A stretch of 8,241 bases of DNA from Spirochaetales bacterium (GCA_007126865.1 SLAN01000203.1:1-8241), one strand, 5' to 3'; shown: positions 1 through 8,160, counted from the stretch's first letter. Program-made: numbers and translations. The notes: generated by a model from the sequence alone, not told the origin.

Positions 1-208
1 CCTTCGTATCGTACTTCAAGAATACGCGAATATGCGGAAATCCGTCGACCGTGACCTTTTTGAAGTTCTTGATATAACCTTCGTTTTTCAGAATCTTGAC
101 GATTTCCAGCTTGAGCTTCGACGTAGATACATCGACCTTGTCGAACTTCGCCATACTGCCGTTCCGAATCTTGGTCAGCATATCCGCAATCGGATCAGAG
201 ACACTCAT
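1..208 (-). CDS. rpsH: 30S ribosomal protein S8, 5' part only (runs off the left edge)
   Basis: Sixty-nine codons of an open frame start at the ATG at 206-208 and continue to the window edge without a stop. The N-terminus reads [17 protein letters not shown], the hallmark start of S8, followed by a K-rich helix ([16 protein letters not shown]) and the strand 'PHIRVFLKY'. S8 binds the central domain of 16S rRNA early in 30S assembly, and in enterobacteria it represses the spc operon by binding the rplX/rplE region of the mRNA. A usual S8 is about 130 residues, so roughly half is missing here because of the window edge, not damage. A strong GGGAGG Shine-Dalgarno sits just before the ATG, and the gene begins 9 nt after the rpsN stop, as expected inside a spc operon. 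Confidence 0.96.
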   Translation of the reverse strand, partial: MSVSDPIADMLTKIRNGSMAKFDKVDVSTSKLKLEIVKILKNEGYIKNFKKVTVDGFPHIRVFLKYDTK

Positions 209-217
209 AGCCCCTCC

Positions 218-403
218 CTACCAGCTTGATTTTGTGACACCGGGAATCATGCCTTCGCTCGCTAATTCCCGAAAACAGATACGACACAGCTGGAACTTAC
301 GCATGTATCCCCGCGCTCGTCCGCAACGACGGCACCGGTTCACTTTCCGCGTGGAAAACTTGGGCTTGCGTTGTGCCTTGATAATCAATGCTTTTCTTGC
401 CAC
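218..403 (-). CDS. rpsN: 30S ribosomal protein S14, zinc-binding (type Z) form
   Basis: This 61-residue protein is the short form of S14, a component of the 30S head near S3, S10 and S19. Two CxxC pairs (Cys24/Cys27 and Cys40/Cys43, 12 residues between the pairs) form the zinc ribbon that defines the C+ form; the longer zinc-free form of about 100 residues lacks them. The C-terminal '[11 protein letters not shown]' matches the end of the family. The start is a GTG at 401-403, supported by GAGG with a 6-nt spacer and by the usual family start MARKALI. It lies 34 nt after rplE and 9 nt before rpsH, the normal spc order. In organisms with both forms the zinc-free copy replaces this one under zinc starvation; whether such a copy exists cannot be seen here. 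Confidence 0.97.
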   Translation of the reverse strand: MARKALIIKAQRKPKFSTRKVNRCRRCGRARGYMRKFQLCRICFRELASEGMIPGVTKSSW

Positions 404-437
404 GGCTTACCTCTTCAAATATGGCCTTCTGCTCGGA

Positions 438-995
438 TCACGCCCGGAACGGCATTCCCAGCTTTGCGAGCAAGCTTTTTGCTTCCGCGTCCGTCTCCGC
501 CGTTGTGACGATCGCGATATTCATTCCGGTAATCCGCTCAATACGATCGTAGTCTATTTCGGGGAAGATTATCTGCTCCGTCACGCCGAGCGAGTAGTTT
601 CCGTGCCCGTCAAAAGCGTTCGGGTTCACACCGCGGAAGTCCTTGACTCGCGGCAACGCCACGTTCACGAGCCGCTCCAGAAACTCATACATTCGAGCTC
701 CGCGTAGCGTAACCTTGGCCCCGATCTCCATGCCTTCGCGAACCTTGAAATTCGCGATCGATCGCTTCGCCTTCGTTTTCACCGCCTTCTGGCCGGCAAT
801 AGCAGAAAGCTCAACAACCGCCGCATCGAGAAGTTTCTTATTCTGAATCGCCTCGCCGACGCCCATGCTGACGATAATCTTCTCAACACGTGGAATGCGC
901 ATCGGGGAGTCGTACCCGAACTCTTCAGCGAGCTCCGCCCTGACGTTCTCGAGATAGCGTGCCTTCAGCTGCGGCATCGCACTTACCACCGCCAT
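438..995 (-). CDS. rplE: 50S ribosomal protein L5
   Basis: L5 (185 residues) binds 5S rRNA in the central protuberance and contacts P-site tRNA. Visible family blocks are '[14 protein letters not shown]' at about residues 36-49, the basic loop '[20 protein letters not shown]' at 67-86 that reaches the P-site tRNA, and '[17 protein letters not shown]' at 119-135. The ATG at 993-995 overlaps the rplX stop by one base (TAATG), which indicates translational coupling; GAGAGG lies 7 nt upstream. A second in-frame ATG six codons later would give 179 residues, the length of the E. coli protein, but has only a poor ribosome-binding site, so I keep the first. The ribosome-binding site lies in a small hairpin described separately. 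In E. coli the S8 repressor acts near this junction; I could not confirm an S8 site here. Confidence 0.97.
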   Translation of the reverse strand: MAVVSAMPQLKARYLENVRAELAEEFGYDSPMRIPRVEKIIVSMGVGEAIQNKKLLDAAVVELSAIAGQKAVKTKAKRSIANFKVREGMEIGAKVTLRGARMYEFLERLVNVALPRVKDFRGVNPNAFDGHGNYSLGVTEQIIFPEIDYDRIERITGMNIAIVTTAETDAEAKSLLAKLGMPFRA

Positions 996-1309
996 TAGAG
1001 ATCCTCTCCCGTTCGTCGAGCGACCCTGTGCTTCTTACCGTCCTTGTCGAGACGAACACCGACTCTAGTCGGCTGCCCTTTCGAGACAGGCATGACATTG
1101 GATACGTCAATCGGCGCCTCGACTTCGATAATGCCGCCCTGTTCGTTCTGCCTCTGTTTCTTGACGGCCTTCTTCACCATATTCATGCCTTCGACAAAGA
1201 CACGATTCTTGTCCCCGTCAAATCGCAGAACTTTTCCCGTCTTCCCGCGATCCTTTCCGGCAATAATCTTGACTGTGTCGTTCGCCCTAATTCGCTTCTT
1301 TTCCGCCAT
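995..1309 (-). CDS. rplX: 50S ribosomal protein L24
   Basis: L24 (104 residues from this start) is an assembly-initiating protein bound to the 5' domain of 23S rRNA near the exit of the peptide tunnel. A KOW motif is visible at about residues 11-38 ([17 protein letters not shown]) and the family block '[16 protein letters not shown]' at 58-73. The start is ambiguous. A GTG at 1322-1324 overlaps the rplN stop (GTGA) and would add five residues (MRTVE), with GAGG 4 nt before it. The ATG at 1307-1309 has GAGG 9 nt before it and gives the N-terminus [13 protein letters not shown], closer to the family in length and sequence. I chose the ATG, at roughly 70:30. The stop shares one base with the rplE start. 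Confidence 0.93.
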   Translation of the reverse strand: MAEKKRIRANDTVKIIAGKDRGKTGKVLRFDGDKNRVFVEGMNMVKKAVKKQRQNEQGGIIEVEAPIDVSNVMPVSKGQPTRVGVRLDKDGKKHRVARRTGEDL

Positions 1310-1320
1310 TTCTACCGTCC

Positions 1321-1689
1321 TCACAGAACCTCAGGCGCCAGACTGACGATCTTCATGTAGTCGGCCTCGCGAAGCTCGCGTGCAACCGGGCCGAAAATGC
1401 GCTTCCCCTTCGGATTGTGTCCGGTATCCAGGAGAACGCACGCGTTATCGTCGAATCGAATGTACGTACCGTCGCGCCGGCGAGCCGACCGCTTGGTTCG
1501 AACGATTACCGCCCGCTCGATACTTCCCCGTTTCACCGGAGCGTTAGGCAGCGCGTCCTTAACGGCAACAACGATTATGTCGCCGATTCCTGCACTCTTG
1601 CGCTTACTTCCGCCGAGGACCTTAATGCACTGAACGCGCTTGGCCCCGCTGTTATCCGCAACACCGAGATACGAATTCATCTGAACCAT
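1321..1689 (-). CDS. rplN: 50S ribosomal protein L14
   Basis: L14 sits at the 30S/50S interface, forming bridges with 16S rRNA beside L19. The sequence carries '[18 protein letters not shown]' at residues 11-28, '[11 protein letters not shown]' at 34-44, '[15 protein letters not shown]' at 73-87 and the invariant C-terminus '[11 protein letters not shown]'. The open frame extends three codons further to a GTG at 1696-1698 that overlaps the rpsQ stop. I prefer the ATG at 1687-1689 because GAGGTGA lies 5 nt before it, the resulting 122 residues equal the standard length, and exactly ten residues precede ADNSG as in E. coli. The ribosome-binding site overlaps the rpsQ stop codon, so the two genes are probably coupled. 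Confidence 0.96.
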   Translation of the reverse strand: MVQMNSYLGVADNSGAKRVQCIKVLGGSKRKSAGIGDIIVVAVKDALPNAPVKRGSIERAVIVRTKRSARRRDGTYIRFDDNACVLLDTGHNPKGKRIFGPVARELREADYMKIVSLAPEVL

Positions 1690-1694
1690 TTCGA

Positions 1695-1701
1695 TCACCT
1701 C
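1695..1701 (-). promoter_or_regulatory. Ribosome-binding site that decides the rplN start
   Basis: On the minus strand the bases read GAGGTGA, followed by a 5-nt spacer and the ATG at 1687-1689. The TGA of this site is also the rpsQ stop codon. The alternative GTG start at 1696-1698 would lie inside this site and has only a weak GGGCGAG before it. Confidence 0.75.
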
Positions 1702-1979
1702 GCCCGTTCAATCACTTCGACAAGGCGCCAGCACTTGTGCCGACTGATCGGTTTCGCTTCCACCACTCGAACCAGATCACCGACATTCGCCGTCTCGTTC
1801 TCGTCGTGCGCCTTCACCTTCTTCGTCTCGTTGACGTACTTCTTGTACAAGCGGTGAACCTTTCGTCGCGCGACCGCTACAACAATCGTCTTCTGCATCT
1901 TGTCGCTTACAACCCGACCGGTCACCATCCGCTTCTTCTGCTTGCGAGCAGACTGCTTTATCGTTTCTGCATCGGACAT
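1695..1979 (-). CDS. rpsQ: 30S ribosomal protein S17
   Basis: S17 (94 residues) is a primary 16S rRNA binder of the 30S body with an OB fold. Family blocks are '[16 protein letters not shown]' at 21-36, 'YKKYV...KKVKAHDE' at 45-60 and '[20 protein letters not shown]' at 66-85. The N-terminus is about 10 residues longer than a minimal S17: [18 protein letters not shown] precedes the fold and is rich in Lys, Arg and Gln, so it could be an extra rRNA-contacting tail. An internal Met18 could be an alternative start, but AAGGAG at a suitable distance before the ATG at 1977-1979 supports the long form. The gene starts 2 nt after the rpmC stop. Confidence 0.96.
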   Translation of the reverse strand: MSDAETIKQSARKQKKRMVTGRVVSDKMQKTIVVAVARRKVHRLYKKYVNETKKVKAHDENETANVGDLVRVVEAKPISRHKCWRLVEVIERAR

Positions 1980-1981
1980 TT

Positions 1982-2194
1982 TCAGCTATCTCCTTCCTGC
2001 TCGCCGGTAACGTCTGGATGGTTATAGATCAACGTATTGAGTCGCGCGACTTGTCGACGAAGCTCACGCTTCTCGAGCGGGTTATCTACGTGCCCGACTA
2101 CCATATTGAAACGGATGTCCCGGTACCGGGTCACCACTTCTTCCCGCTTCTGAACCAGTTCCTCAAACGTCAGATCTTTAAACGAGTTTCTCAT
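1982..2194 (-). CDS. rpmC: 50S ribosomal protein L29
   Basis: L29 (70 residues) is a small two-helix protein at the rim of the peptide exit tunnel beside L23, part of the docking area for trigger factor and signal recognition particle. The N-terminal helix '[16 protein letters not shown]' and the second helix '[16 protein letters not shown]' (41-56) are the standard hairpin. The core '[12 protein letters not shown]' at 28-39 resembles the form I recall from spirochaetes; the E. coli type has a 'FNLRMQ' segment here. The acidic tail after residue 60 ([10 protein letters not shown]) is unlike the basic rest and probably disordered. The ATG at 2192-2194 has GGAG overlapping the end of rplP, whose stop lies 5 nt before it. 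Confidence 0.96.
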   Translation of the reverse strand: MRNSFKDLTFEELVQKREEVVTRYRDIRFNMVVGHVDNPLEKRELRRQVARLNTLIYNHPDVTGEQEGDS

Positions 2195-2199
2195 AGCGT

Positions 2200-2625
2200 C
2201 TACTCCAGATCACTTCGCATGGAGAACCGACACTTGATCGGCAATTTGCTTGCCGCAAGCTTCATGGCGCTTTCTCCAATCGAGGGCGCTACACCGGAAA
2301 GCTCGAAAAGGATCCTCCCCGGCTGCACTGCAGCAACCCAATACTCAGGATTACCCTTGCCTTTGCCCATACGTGTCTCCGCCGGCTTCTTCGTATACGG
2401 AATATCCGGAAAAACACGAATCCAGACTCGCCCGCCACGCTTGATATAGCGAGTCATTGCGATTCGAGCAGCTTCAATCTGACGATTCGTGATCCATGCC
2501 GATTCGAGAGCCACCAGACCGTAATCCCCGAAGCTGATGCGATTGCCCCGCGTGGCGACACCGCCCATCGTCTTCTTAATCTGACGCTGTTTCTTTCTGA
2601 ACTTAGTCCGTTTAGGCTGAAGCAT
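2200..2625 (-). CDS. rplP: 50S ribosomal protein L16
   Basis: L16 (141 residues) is a late-assembling 50S protein next to the A-site and 5S rRNA, needed for proper placement of aminoacyl-tRNA and peptidyl transfer. The start [11 protein letters not shown] is the family signature; '[18 protein letters not shown]' at 48-65, 'WIRVFPD' at 68-74, '[13 protein letters not shown]' at 85-97 and 'LAASKLPIK' at 123-131 follow in order. Arg85 aligns with the E. coli arginine that is hydroxylated; whether it is modified here is unknown. The protein is about five residues longer than E. coli L16, with a small insertion around residues 12-20 and a slightly longer tail. It begins 2 nt after the rpsC stop. 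Confidence 0.97.
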   Translation of the reverse strand: MLQPKRTKFRKKQRQIKKTMGGVATRGNRISFGDYGLVALESAWITNRQIEAARIAMTRYIKRGGRVWIRVFPDIPYTKKPAETRMGKGKGNPEYWVAAVQPGRILFELSGVAPSIGESAMKLAASKLPIKCRFSMRSDLE

Positions 2626-2627
2626 AA

Positions 2628-3335
2628 TTAGGCCCCTGTCTCCGCACGGTCACGCCGCTGCTTGTTCTTAACCAGCAACCCGGCATCTTCCTTACTCTCC
2701 TTCTCGAGCACCTCACCGTGAAACAACCATACCTTCACGCCGATCGACCCGAAGGTCGTATGAGCTTCGGCAAAACCGTAATCGATGTCGGCTCGCAGGG
2801 TGTGCAGCGGCACGCGGCCTTCCATGAGCGACTCTACTCTCCCCATATCCGCACCGCCGAGGCGCCCGGCGATCCGGATACGCACACCCTGGACACCCGC
2901 CTTCATGGCGCCGCCGACAGCCATCTTGAGGGTGCGACGGAAGCTCGATCGCGTCCGCAGCTGCCGAGCGACATTCATCGCAATAAGCTGTGCATTCGTC
3001 TCCGGACGCTTGATCTCCTTGATCTTGATCTGAATCTTCTTGCTCACCCGTTTCTGGAGCATAGACCCGATCTTCTCGATATTCGATCCCTTCGTACCGA
3101 TGATCACACCGGGCCGGGACGTATGAATGACAAGACTGATGCGTTGCGGATGCCGAATCACTTCGACTTCGGCGATATCGGCATTACGTGTCTCCGGCGC
3201 TTCGCTCAGCAGCCGCCGAATCAGAAGGTCTTCGTGCAGTGTTTCGGCATACTCACGCGGATCCACATACCACTTAGACCGCCACTGCTTGTTAACTCCG
3301 AGCCGCAACCCGAATGGATTGATTTTCTGTCCCAC
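2628..3335 (-). CDS. rpsC: 30S ribosomal protein S3
   Basis: S3 (235 residues) lies at the mRNA entry channel of the 30S subunit and contributes to mRNA unwinding. The N-terminus (M/V)[12 protein letters not shown] is the family start. The KH-type RNA-binding domain has its GxxG loop as GTKG at residues 80-83, and the C-terminal domain contains '[20 protein letters not shown]' and '[14 protein letters not shown]'. I start it at the GTG at 3333-3335. An upstream in-frame ATG at 3366-3368 would add 11 residues with no family match and overlap rplV by 32 nt. GGGAG 6 nt before the GTG supports this choice, which lies 1 nt after the rplV stop. The C-terminal tail is short and charged, as usual. 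Confidence 0.96.
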   Translation of the reverse strand: MGQKINPFGLRLGVNKQWRSKWYVDPREYAETLHEDLLIRRLLSEAPETRNADIAEVEVIRHPQRISLVIHTSRPGVIIGTKGSNIEKIGSMLQKRVSKKIQIKIKEIKRPETNAQLIAMNVARQLRTRSSFRRTLKMAVGGAMKAGVQGVRIRIAGRLGGADMGRVESLMEGRVPLHTLRADIDYGFAEAHTTFGSIGVKVWLFHGEVLEKESKEDAGLLVKNKQRRDRAETGA

Positions 3336-3336
3336 G

Positions 3337-3699
3337 CTATGCTCCCGTATTCGCCATTTCGTCGACAACCGCAGTAATATGCGTCATTCGCTTGTGCAGT
3401 ATGTCGGCCCTCCCACGGGCACGTATCCACAAGCGCTTGAATCTCGGACCTTCATCAACCAGCAGCTCGCTGACATAGAGCATGTCTTCATCGAGCTTCT
3501 TGTTCTGATACAACGCATTCGCGGCAGCCGACTGCAATACTTTTCTCAGAAGTCCCGCACCCTTGTGCGGCAGGTTCTCCAGAATAGAGATTGCCTCGGT
3601 GTACGGCTTGCGCCGCACATGAGCAGCAACCCGCCGCACTTTCGTCGGAGAAACCACGAGAAAGCGTGCCTTCGCTCTATATCCTGTCTTCACAGCCAT
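3337..3699 (-). CDS. rplV: 50S ribosomal protein L22
   Basis: L22 (120 residues) lines the peptide exit tunnel; its long beta hairpin forms the constriction with L4 and is where macrolide-resistance changes arise. The globular part has '[15 protein letters not shown]' at 17-31 and 'SAAANA' at 57-62; the hairpin '[21 protein letters not shown]' spans about 84-104, followed by 'THITAVV'. No deletion or duplication is visible in the loop. The protein is about ten residues longer than E. coli L22, part of which is the C-terminal extension DEMANTGA. The ATG at 3697-3699 has AGGGTGA 4 nt before it and follows the rpsS stop by 9 nt. Confidence 0.97.
   Translation of the reverse strand: MAVKTGYRAKARFLVVSPTKVRRVAAHVRRKPYTEAISILENLPHKGAGLLRKVLQSAAANALYQNKKLDEDMLYVSELLVDEGPRFKRLWIRARGRADILHKRMTHITAVVDEMANTGA
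3342..3346 (-). promoter_or_regulatory. Ribosome-binding site that decides the rpsC start
   Basis: GGGAG on the minus strand, 6 nt before the GTG at 3333-3335. It lies inside the last codons of rplV and downstream of the competing ATG at 3366-3368, so it can serve only the shorter rpsC start. Confidence 0.75.
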
Positions 3700-3708
3700 A
3701 CGTTCACC

Positions 3709-3990
3709 CTAGCGCTTCGCGGCTTTCCGATCGCCACCGGCGTGACCGCGGAAAATCCGTGTCGGAGCGAACTCGCCGAGCTTATGCCCGACGAGATTCT
3801 CGGTCACATACACCGGTACCCACGTCTTGCCGTTGTAAACGGAAATCGTGAGCCCTACCATCTCCGGGATAATCGTCGAAGTCCGCGAATAGGTTTTAAT
3901 CATTTTGCGCTCACCCGATTTCGCCGCGGCCAGCACCTTCCCGTAAAGGCTCTTCTCGATGAACGGCCCTTTCTTGATCGATCTCGACAC
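3709..3990 (-). CDS. rpsS: 30S ribosomal protein S19
   Basis: S19 (93 residues) is in the 30S head beside S13, touching A-site tRNA and the inter-subunit bridge to L5. [11 protein letters not shown] is the family start, and '[12 protein letters not shown]' at 67-78 is the conserved C-terminal block, followed by the basic tail GGDRKAAKR. The start codon is GTG at 3988-3990, with AGGAG 7 nt before it; no ATG nearby would give the conserved N-terminus. The gene lies 13 nt after rplB and 9 nt before rplV, the standard S10 operon position. Confidence 0.97.
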   Translation of the reverse strand: MSRSIKKGPFIEKSLYGKVLAAAKSGERKMIKTYSRTSTIIPEMVGLTISVYNGKTWVPVYVTENLVGHKLGEFAPTRIFRGHAGGDRKAAKR

Positions 3991-4003
3991 AGCTCTGCTC
4001 CTA

Positions 4004-4831
4004 CTACTTCGACCGTCGTTTCACAATGAACTTGTTCGACGACTTCCTCTTCTTTCGCGTCCGATACCCCTTGGTGGGCTGACCCGTGGGCGAGACCGGA
4101 TGCCGTCCACCGTTGGTATGGCCTTCGCCGCCGCCGTGAGGATGATCGACCGGGTTCATCGACACACCTCGAACTTCCGGTCGCTTGCCGAGCCAGCGCA
4201 ATCGCCCGGCCTTTCCGTAGTTCACGTTCATGTGATCCGAGTTACCGATTGACCCGACGGTCGCGACGCACCGCTTGAACACCATCCGTAACTCACCGGA
4301 AGGAAGCCGGAGCGTGACGTAATCGCCTTCTTTTGCGACGAGAACCGCCGAGGCGCCCGCACTTCTGGCAAGCTGCCCGCCGCGTCCCTTCTGAAGCTCC
4401 ACATTGTGGACAGTGGTACCGAGCGGCATACTTTCGAGCGGCATGCAATTGCCCGCTCTAACCGGCACCCGTTCTCCGGTTACAATCTCGTCGCCAACCT
4501 GCAGCCCGCGCGGTACCAGGATGTAGCGCTTATCGCCATCGCGGTACGCTATCAATGCTATGAACGCGCTGCGGTTCGGGTCATATTCGATCGTCTTCAC
4601 CGTACCGGGAACATCACGCTTATTGCGTTTGAAGTCGATATCCCGATAGCGCCGCTTGTGGCCGCCGCCTTTCCGCCGGACACTTATACGGCCTTTCGTA
4701 TCGCGCCCGGCACGGTCGCCCTTCCCGGTCGTAAGCGCCTTCTCGGGCTCCTCGCGGGTAATATCCGCCCGTACGAGACTCGTTCGGAATCGCTGTCCCG
4801 GCGTTACCGGATTATAGTTCTTGATAGCCAC
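4004..4831 (-). CDS. rplB: 50S ribosomal protein L2
   Basis: L2 (275 residues) is the most conserved 50S protein, required for subunit joining and contributing to the peptidyl-transferase surroundings. The basic N-terminal segment ([16 protein letters not shown], 54-69), the OB/SH3 core '[15 protein letters not shown]' (82-96) and '[13 protein letters not shown]' (104-116), and the C-terminal '[20 protein letters not shown]' (225-244) are all present. His230 in the VDHPHGGG block aligns with the functionally important E. coli His229. The end '[21 protein letters not shown]' is typical. The start is a GTG at 4829-4831, supported by GGGAG 7 nt upstream and the family start MAIKNYNP. It is 19 nt after rplW. 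Confidence 0.98.
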   Translation of the reverse strand: MAIKNYNPVTPGQRFRTSLVRADITREEPEKALTTGKGDRAGRDTKGRISVRRKGGGHKRRYRDIDFKRNKRDVPGTVKTIEYDPNRSAFIALIAYRDGDKRYILVPRGLQVGDEIVTGERVPVRAGNCMPLESMPLGTTVHNVELQKGRGGQLARSAGASAVLVAKEGDYVTLRLPSGELRMVFKRCVATVGSIGNSDHMNVNYGKAGRLRWLGKRPEVRGVSMNPVDHPHGGGEGHTNGGRHPVSPTGQPTKGYRTRKKRKSSNKFIVKRRSK

Positions 4832-4850
4832 AATATCGCTCCCAAAGCCT

Positions 4851-5135
4851 TTACGCGCCTTCGAAGATATCGATGCTCTGCCCCTCGGCCAGAGTCACGA
4901 TAGCCTTCTTCCATTCCGAGGTGTATCCGCGCGCAAGTCGCTGCCGACGGGGCTTCCGCCGCACTTTGACAATGTTGCAGTCGGTAACCTTAACGTTAAA
5001 CAGGTCCTCGACCGCTTTCGCGACCTGAATCTTGTTCGCACGGCTGTCGACACGGAACGCGAATTTGTTCTGTTCCCGCATCGCAGTCGTCTTCTCGGTA
5101 AGCACCGGTGCGACAATCACACTTTCCGGTCTCAT
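4851..5135 (-). CDS. rplW: 50S ribosomal protein L23
   Basis: L23 (94 residues) sits at the tunnel exit and is the main docking point for trigger factor and the signal recognition particle. Family features are 'PVLTEKT' at 10-16, '[20 protein letters not shown]' at 24-43, '[11 protein letters not shown]' at 48-58 and '[19 protein letters not shown]' at the end, with the basic loop RRKPRRQR between. Its ATG overlaps the rplD stop as ATGA (5132-5135), so translation of the two is presumably coupled. No defect is visible. Confidence 0.97.
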   Translation of the reverse strand: MRPESVIVAPVLTEKTTAMREQNKFAFRVDSRANKIQVAKAVEDLFNVKVTDCNIVKVRRKPRRQRLARGYTSEWKKAIVTLAEGQSIDIFEGA

Positions 5136-5788
5136 GATGTTACCTCTTCCGATTCGGACTGCGCAGCGTTACCGTACTTACCATTCAATTCTTTCGCCGC
5201 AGACTCGGTCAGAAAGACCCGCTCTGCGTAGAACAGATCATGCGCTCGCAGTCTGGCCGCCGACAACACGGTACACCACGGGATGTTCCGGCCGGCGCGT
5301 TTGATCATCGGCGCGTCACCGGATACCACCAGCACCGACCGTCGCTTCTCCGCCAGCGGGCCGACGATCGCTGCAAGATTCCGCGTCTTGCCGTCCGGCA
5401 CCTCGAAATCCTCAACAACCGTAAGCGCACTGTTCTGAGCTTTCTGCGAAAGAATGCTCATCATAGCGAGGCGCTTCGCCTTGCGCGGGATGCGGTAGTG
5501 ATAGTCGCGCGGACGCGACCCGAACGCTACGCCACCGCCGACACGCACCGGGCTCTGCATGGTTCCCGCTCGTGCTCGTCCGGTACCCTTCTGGCGCCAC
5601 GGCTTACGGTGTGAACCGGCGACCTCGCCCCGCGTCTTCGTCGAAGCGGTACCTACCCTCATATTTGCGAGCTCGTTACGAATGGCATGGTAGATCGATC
5701 CTTCGCTCACACGCCTGGCGAACACTTCATCTGAAAGCTCGATCTGCCTCACCTCCGAGCCGCTGGTCGACACGACACTGTGCTTCAT
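5132..5788 (-). CDS. rplD: 50S ribosomal protein L4
   Basis: L4 (218 residues) reaches into the peptide exit tunnel with a long basic loop and, in gamma-proteobacteria, represses its own S10 operon by binding the leader. The loop is at about residues 48-98 and includes 'GEVAGSHRKPWRQKGTGRAR' (54-73) and 'VRVGGGVAFGSRPRDYHYRI' (81-100). The globular domain follows, with 'KAKRLAMMSILSQKAQN' and a 'VLVVSGD' strand. The tail (SESEEVTS) is acidic. The ATG at 5786-5788 is 12 nt after the rplC stop with AGGCGG upstream. The E. coli-type L4-binding leader would lie before rpsJ; what is seen there is a single hairpin without recognisable similarity, so autoregulation by L4 is not supported here. Confidence 0.97.
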   Translation of the reverse strand: MKHSVVSTSGSEVRQIELSDEVFARRVSEGSIYHAIRNELANMRVGTASTKTRGEVAGSHRKPWRQKGTGRARAGTMQSPVRVGGGVAFGSRPRDYHYRIPRKAKRLAMMSILSQKAQNSALTVVEDFEVPDGKTRNLAAIVGPLAEKRRSVLVVSGDAPMIKRAGRNIPWCTVLSAARLRAHDLFYAERVFLTESAAKELNGKYGNAAQSESEEVTS

Positions 5789-5800
5789 AACGTTCCGCCT

Positions 5801-6424
5801 TTACCTGTCTTTCTTCTTGGCCCCGGATACGATCAGCGTCGAGTTCTGCGGACCGGGAACAGACCCCTTTACAAGCAGGATCTGTTTCTCACCGTCTACC
5901 TTCAACACTCGAAGGTTCTGAACCGTACGGCGTTCGTGCCCCATTCTGCCCGGCATCTTCGAGCCTTTATGAACCTTGCTCGGCCACGCAGCCATGCCGG
6001 TCGAGCCGGCCTCCCGGCCGAACTTCGAGCCGTGTGTTGCGCGCCCTCCCCTGAAGTTATGGCGCTTGACAACACCCTGGTAGCCTTTGCCTTTGCTGAT
6101 GCCGGTAACATCCACAAAGGCCGTTTCGGCAAACAGATCGACGGTCAGCTCGTCCCCGATCTCACACTCGTGGTGGAAATCACGGAACTCCACTATCCGT
6201 GCGCGCGGAGAAAACTCTCCGAACTGTCCCCGGAACGGCTTCGTCAGGCTCCTCTCTTTTACCCGGCCGGCAGCGAGCACCTTTGCCGCGTATCCATCGG
6301 CCTCCGGGCTCCGTTCGCGCACGACGAGATTCGGTTCTATTTGAATTACTGTTACCGGGGTAACAACGCCGCGTTCATCGAACACTTGCGTCATTCCCAC
6401 TTTCTTTCCAATTAACCCGATCAT
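5801..6424 (-). CDS. rplC: 50S ribosomal protein L3
   Basis: L3 (207 residues) initiates 50S assembly and extends a loop to the peptidyl-transferase centre. The start [19 protein letters not shown] is the family signature. '[20 protein letters not shown]' (108-127) and '[15 protein letters not shown]' (129-143) lead into the tip that approaches the active site; '[16 protein letters not shown]' (156-171) follows. At residue 144 this protein has Met where E. coli L3 has the glutamine methylated by PrmB (GSIGQ there, GSTGM here), so that modification cannot occur. The ATG at 6422-6424 has only a modest GGGA upstream and follows a 51-nt spacer that can fold. Confidence 0.97.
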   Translation of the reverse strand: MIGLIGKKVGMTQVFDERGVVTPVTVIQIEPNLVVRERSPEADGYAAKVLAAGRVKERSLTKPFRGQFGEFSPRARIVEFRDFHHECEIGDELTVDLFAETAFVDVTGISKGKGYQGVVKRHNFRGGRATHGSKFGREAGSTGMAAWPSKVHKGSKMPGRMGHERRTVQNLRVLKVDGEKQILLVKGSVPGPQNSTLIVSGAKKKDR

Positions 6425-6441
6425 GAGTGTTCCCTATACAT

Positions 6442-6474
6442 GCAGCGAGAGCACACGGAGGCCGCGTAAGCTGC
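6442..6474 (-). other. Inverted repeat in the rpsJ-rplC spacer (possible RNA hairpin)
   Basis: In the transcript an outer GCAGC/GCTGC pair (5 bp) encloses a 6-bp inner stem ACGCGG/CCGTGT (one G-U) with a 3-nt CCT loop, separated by an asymmetric internal loop of TT against GCTCTC. It starts just after the rpsJ stop and ends about 17 nt before the rplC start, leaving the rplC ribosome-binding site free. No T run follows, so it is not a canonical terminator. It may stabilise or mark an mRNA processing point, but the stem is modest and could be chance. Confidence 0.4.
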
Positions 6475-6475
6475 G

Positions 6476-6784
6476 CTATTGCTTGATCTCGACATCGACG
6501 CCGGCCGGCAACTCAAGCTTCATGAGTGCGTCCATAACCTGGCTCGTCGGTTCGATAATATCGATCAACCGCTTGTGCGTACGCATTTCAAACTGCTCAC
6601 GCGACTTTTTGTTCACGTGCGGCGAACGCAATACGGTGAACTTGTTCGTTCGCGTCGGCAGAGGTATCGGCCCCGACACCTTCGACCCCGACTTCTGGAC
6701 CGTCTGAACGATCGAGCGTGCACTCTGGTCGATGAGCTCGATGTCGAACCCTCGAAGTCGTACACGGATTTTCGCCTGCGGCAT
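6476..6784 (-). CDS. rpsJ: 30S ribosomal protein S10
   Basis: S10 (102 residues) is part of the 30S head; free S10 is also NusE, which joins NusB in transcription antitermination and links NusG to the ribosome. Blocks seen are '[10 protein letters not shown]' at 5-14, '[19 protein letters not shown]' at 38-56 and the loop '[20 protein letters not shown]' at 57-76, the region tied elsewhere to tetracycline-class resistance; it looks normal here. The ATG at 6782-6784 has GGAGG 4 nt upstream (or GGAGGAA, abutting CC). The gene is separated from tuf by 60 nt containing a strong hairpin, and is the first ribosomal gene of the S10 block. Confidence 0.97.
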   Translation of the reverse strand: MPQAKIRVRLRGFDIELIDQSARSIVQTVQKSGSKVSGPIPLPTRTNKFTVLRSPHVNKKSREQFEMRTHKRLIDIIEPTSQVMDALMKLELPAGVDVEIKQ

Positions 6785-6801
6785 GGTTCCTCCAGCATTC
6801 G

Positions 6802-6833
6802 GCGCCCGTGCGGCTCGAAATCCGCACGGACGC
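6802..6833 (-). other. Strong inverted repeat between tuf and rpsJ (12-bp RNA stem)
   Basis: In the transcript GCGTCCGTGCGG pairs with CCGCACGGGCGC across an 8-nt loop (ATTTCGAG): 12 contiguous pairs including one G-U, nearly all G-C. It begins about 11 nt after the tuf stop and ends 17 nt before the rpsJ ATG, just upstream of the GGAGG. No T run follows; the next bases are CGAATGCTGG. It therefore lacks the form of an intrinsic terminator. Possible roles are partial attenuation, a barrier to 3' exonucleases protecting tuf mRNA, or a processing site that lets tuf be made in excess over the ribosomal proteins. The structure is seen; the role is inferred. Confidence 0.7.
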
Positions 6834-6844
6834 TCAATAATGCG

Positions 6845-8038
<1,194 letters not shown>

Positions 8039-8134
8039 GACTTTCCTCCTTGGCGAAGTCCCGCAAACGTCCGTTTATTAAGATGTACTCTAGACCCAGC
8101 CGACGCACACGACGCCGTCACTGAGCTATGAACA

Positions 8135-8153
8135 GTTGTGCCCCGGGGACAAC
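8135..8153 (-). other. Leader hairpin 2 (GTTGT/ACAAC arms around CCCCGGGG)
   Basis: In the transcript GTTGTCCCCGGGGCACAAC forms a 5-bp outer stem (GTTGT/ACAAC) continued by two C-G pairs, with one bulged C and a CCGG loop. It lies in the tuf leader, about 100 nt before the start codon. There is no T run after it, so it is not a terminator by form. Confidence 0.4.
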
Positions 8154-8160
8154 AACAGAG

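Noticed and set aside
3127..4029. 300-codon plus-strand open frame antisense to rpsC, rplV and rpsS
   Set aside because: It spans several minus-strand genes and their junctions, has no family resemblance and low-complexity Arg/Ser/His composition typical of shadow frames.
6785..6844. Rho-independent terminator after tuf
   Set aside because: The stem is strong but no T run follows; the next bases are CGAATGCTGG and then the rpsJ ribosome-binding site.
8113..8159. Possible second promoter (TTGTTG with a downstream TCATAG) inside the tuf leader
   Set aside because: Both boxes match the consensus poorly and the upstream TTGACA promoter is clearly better.
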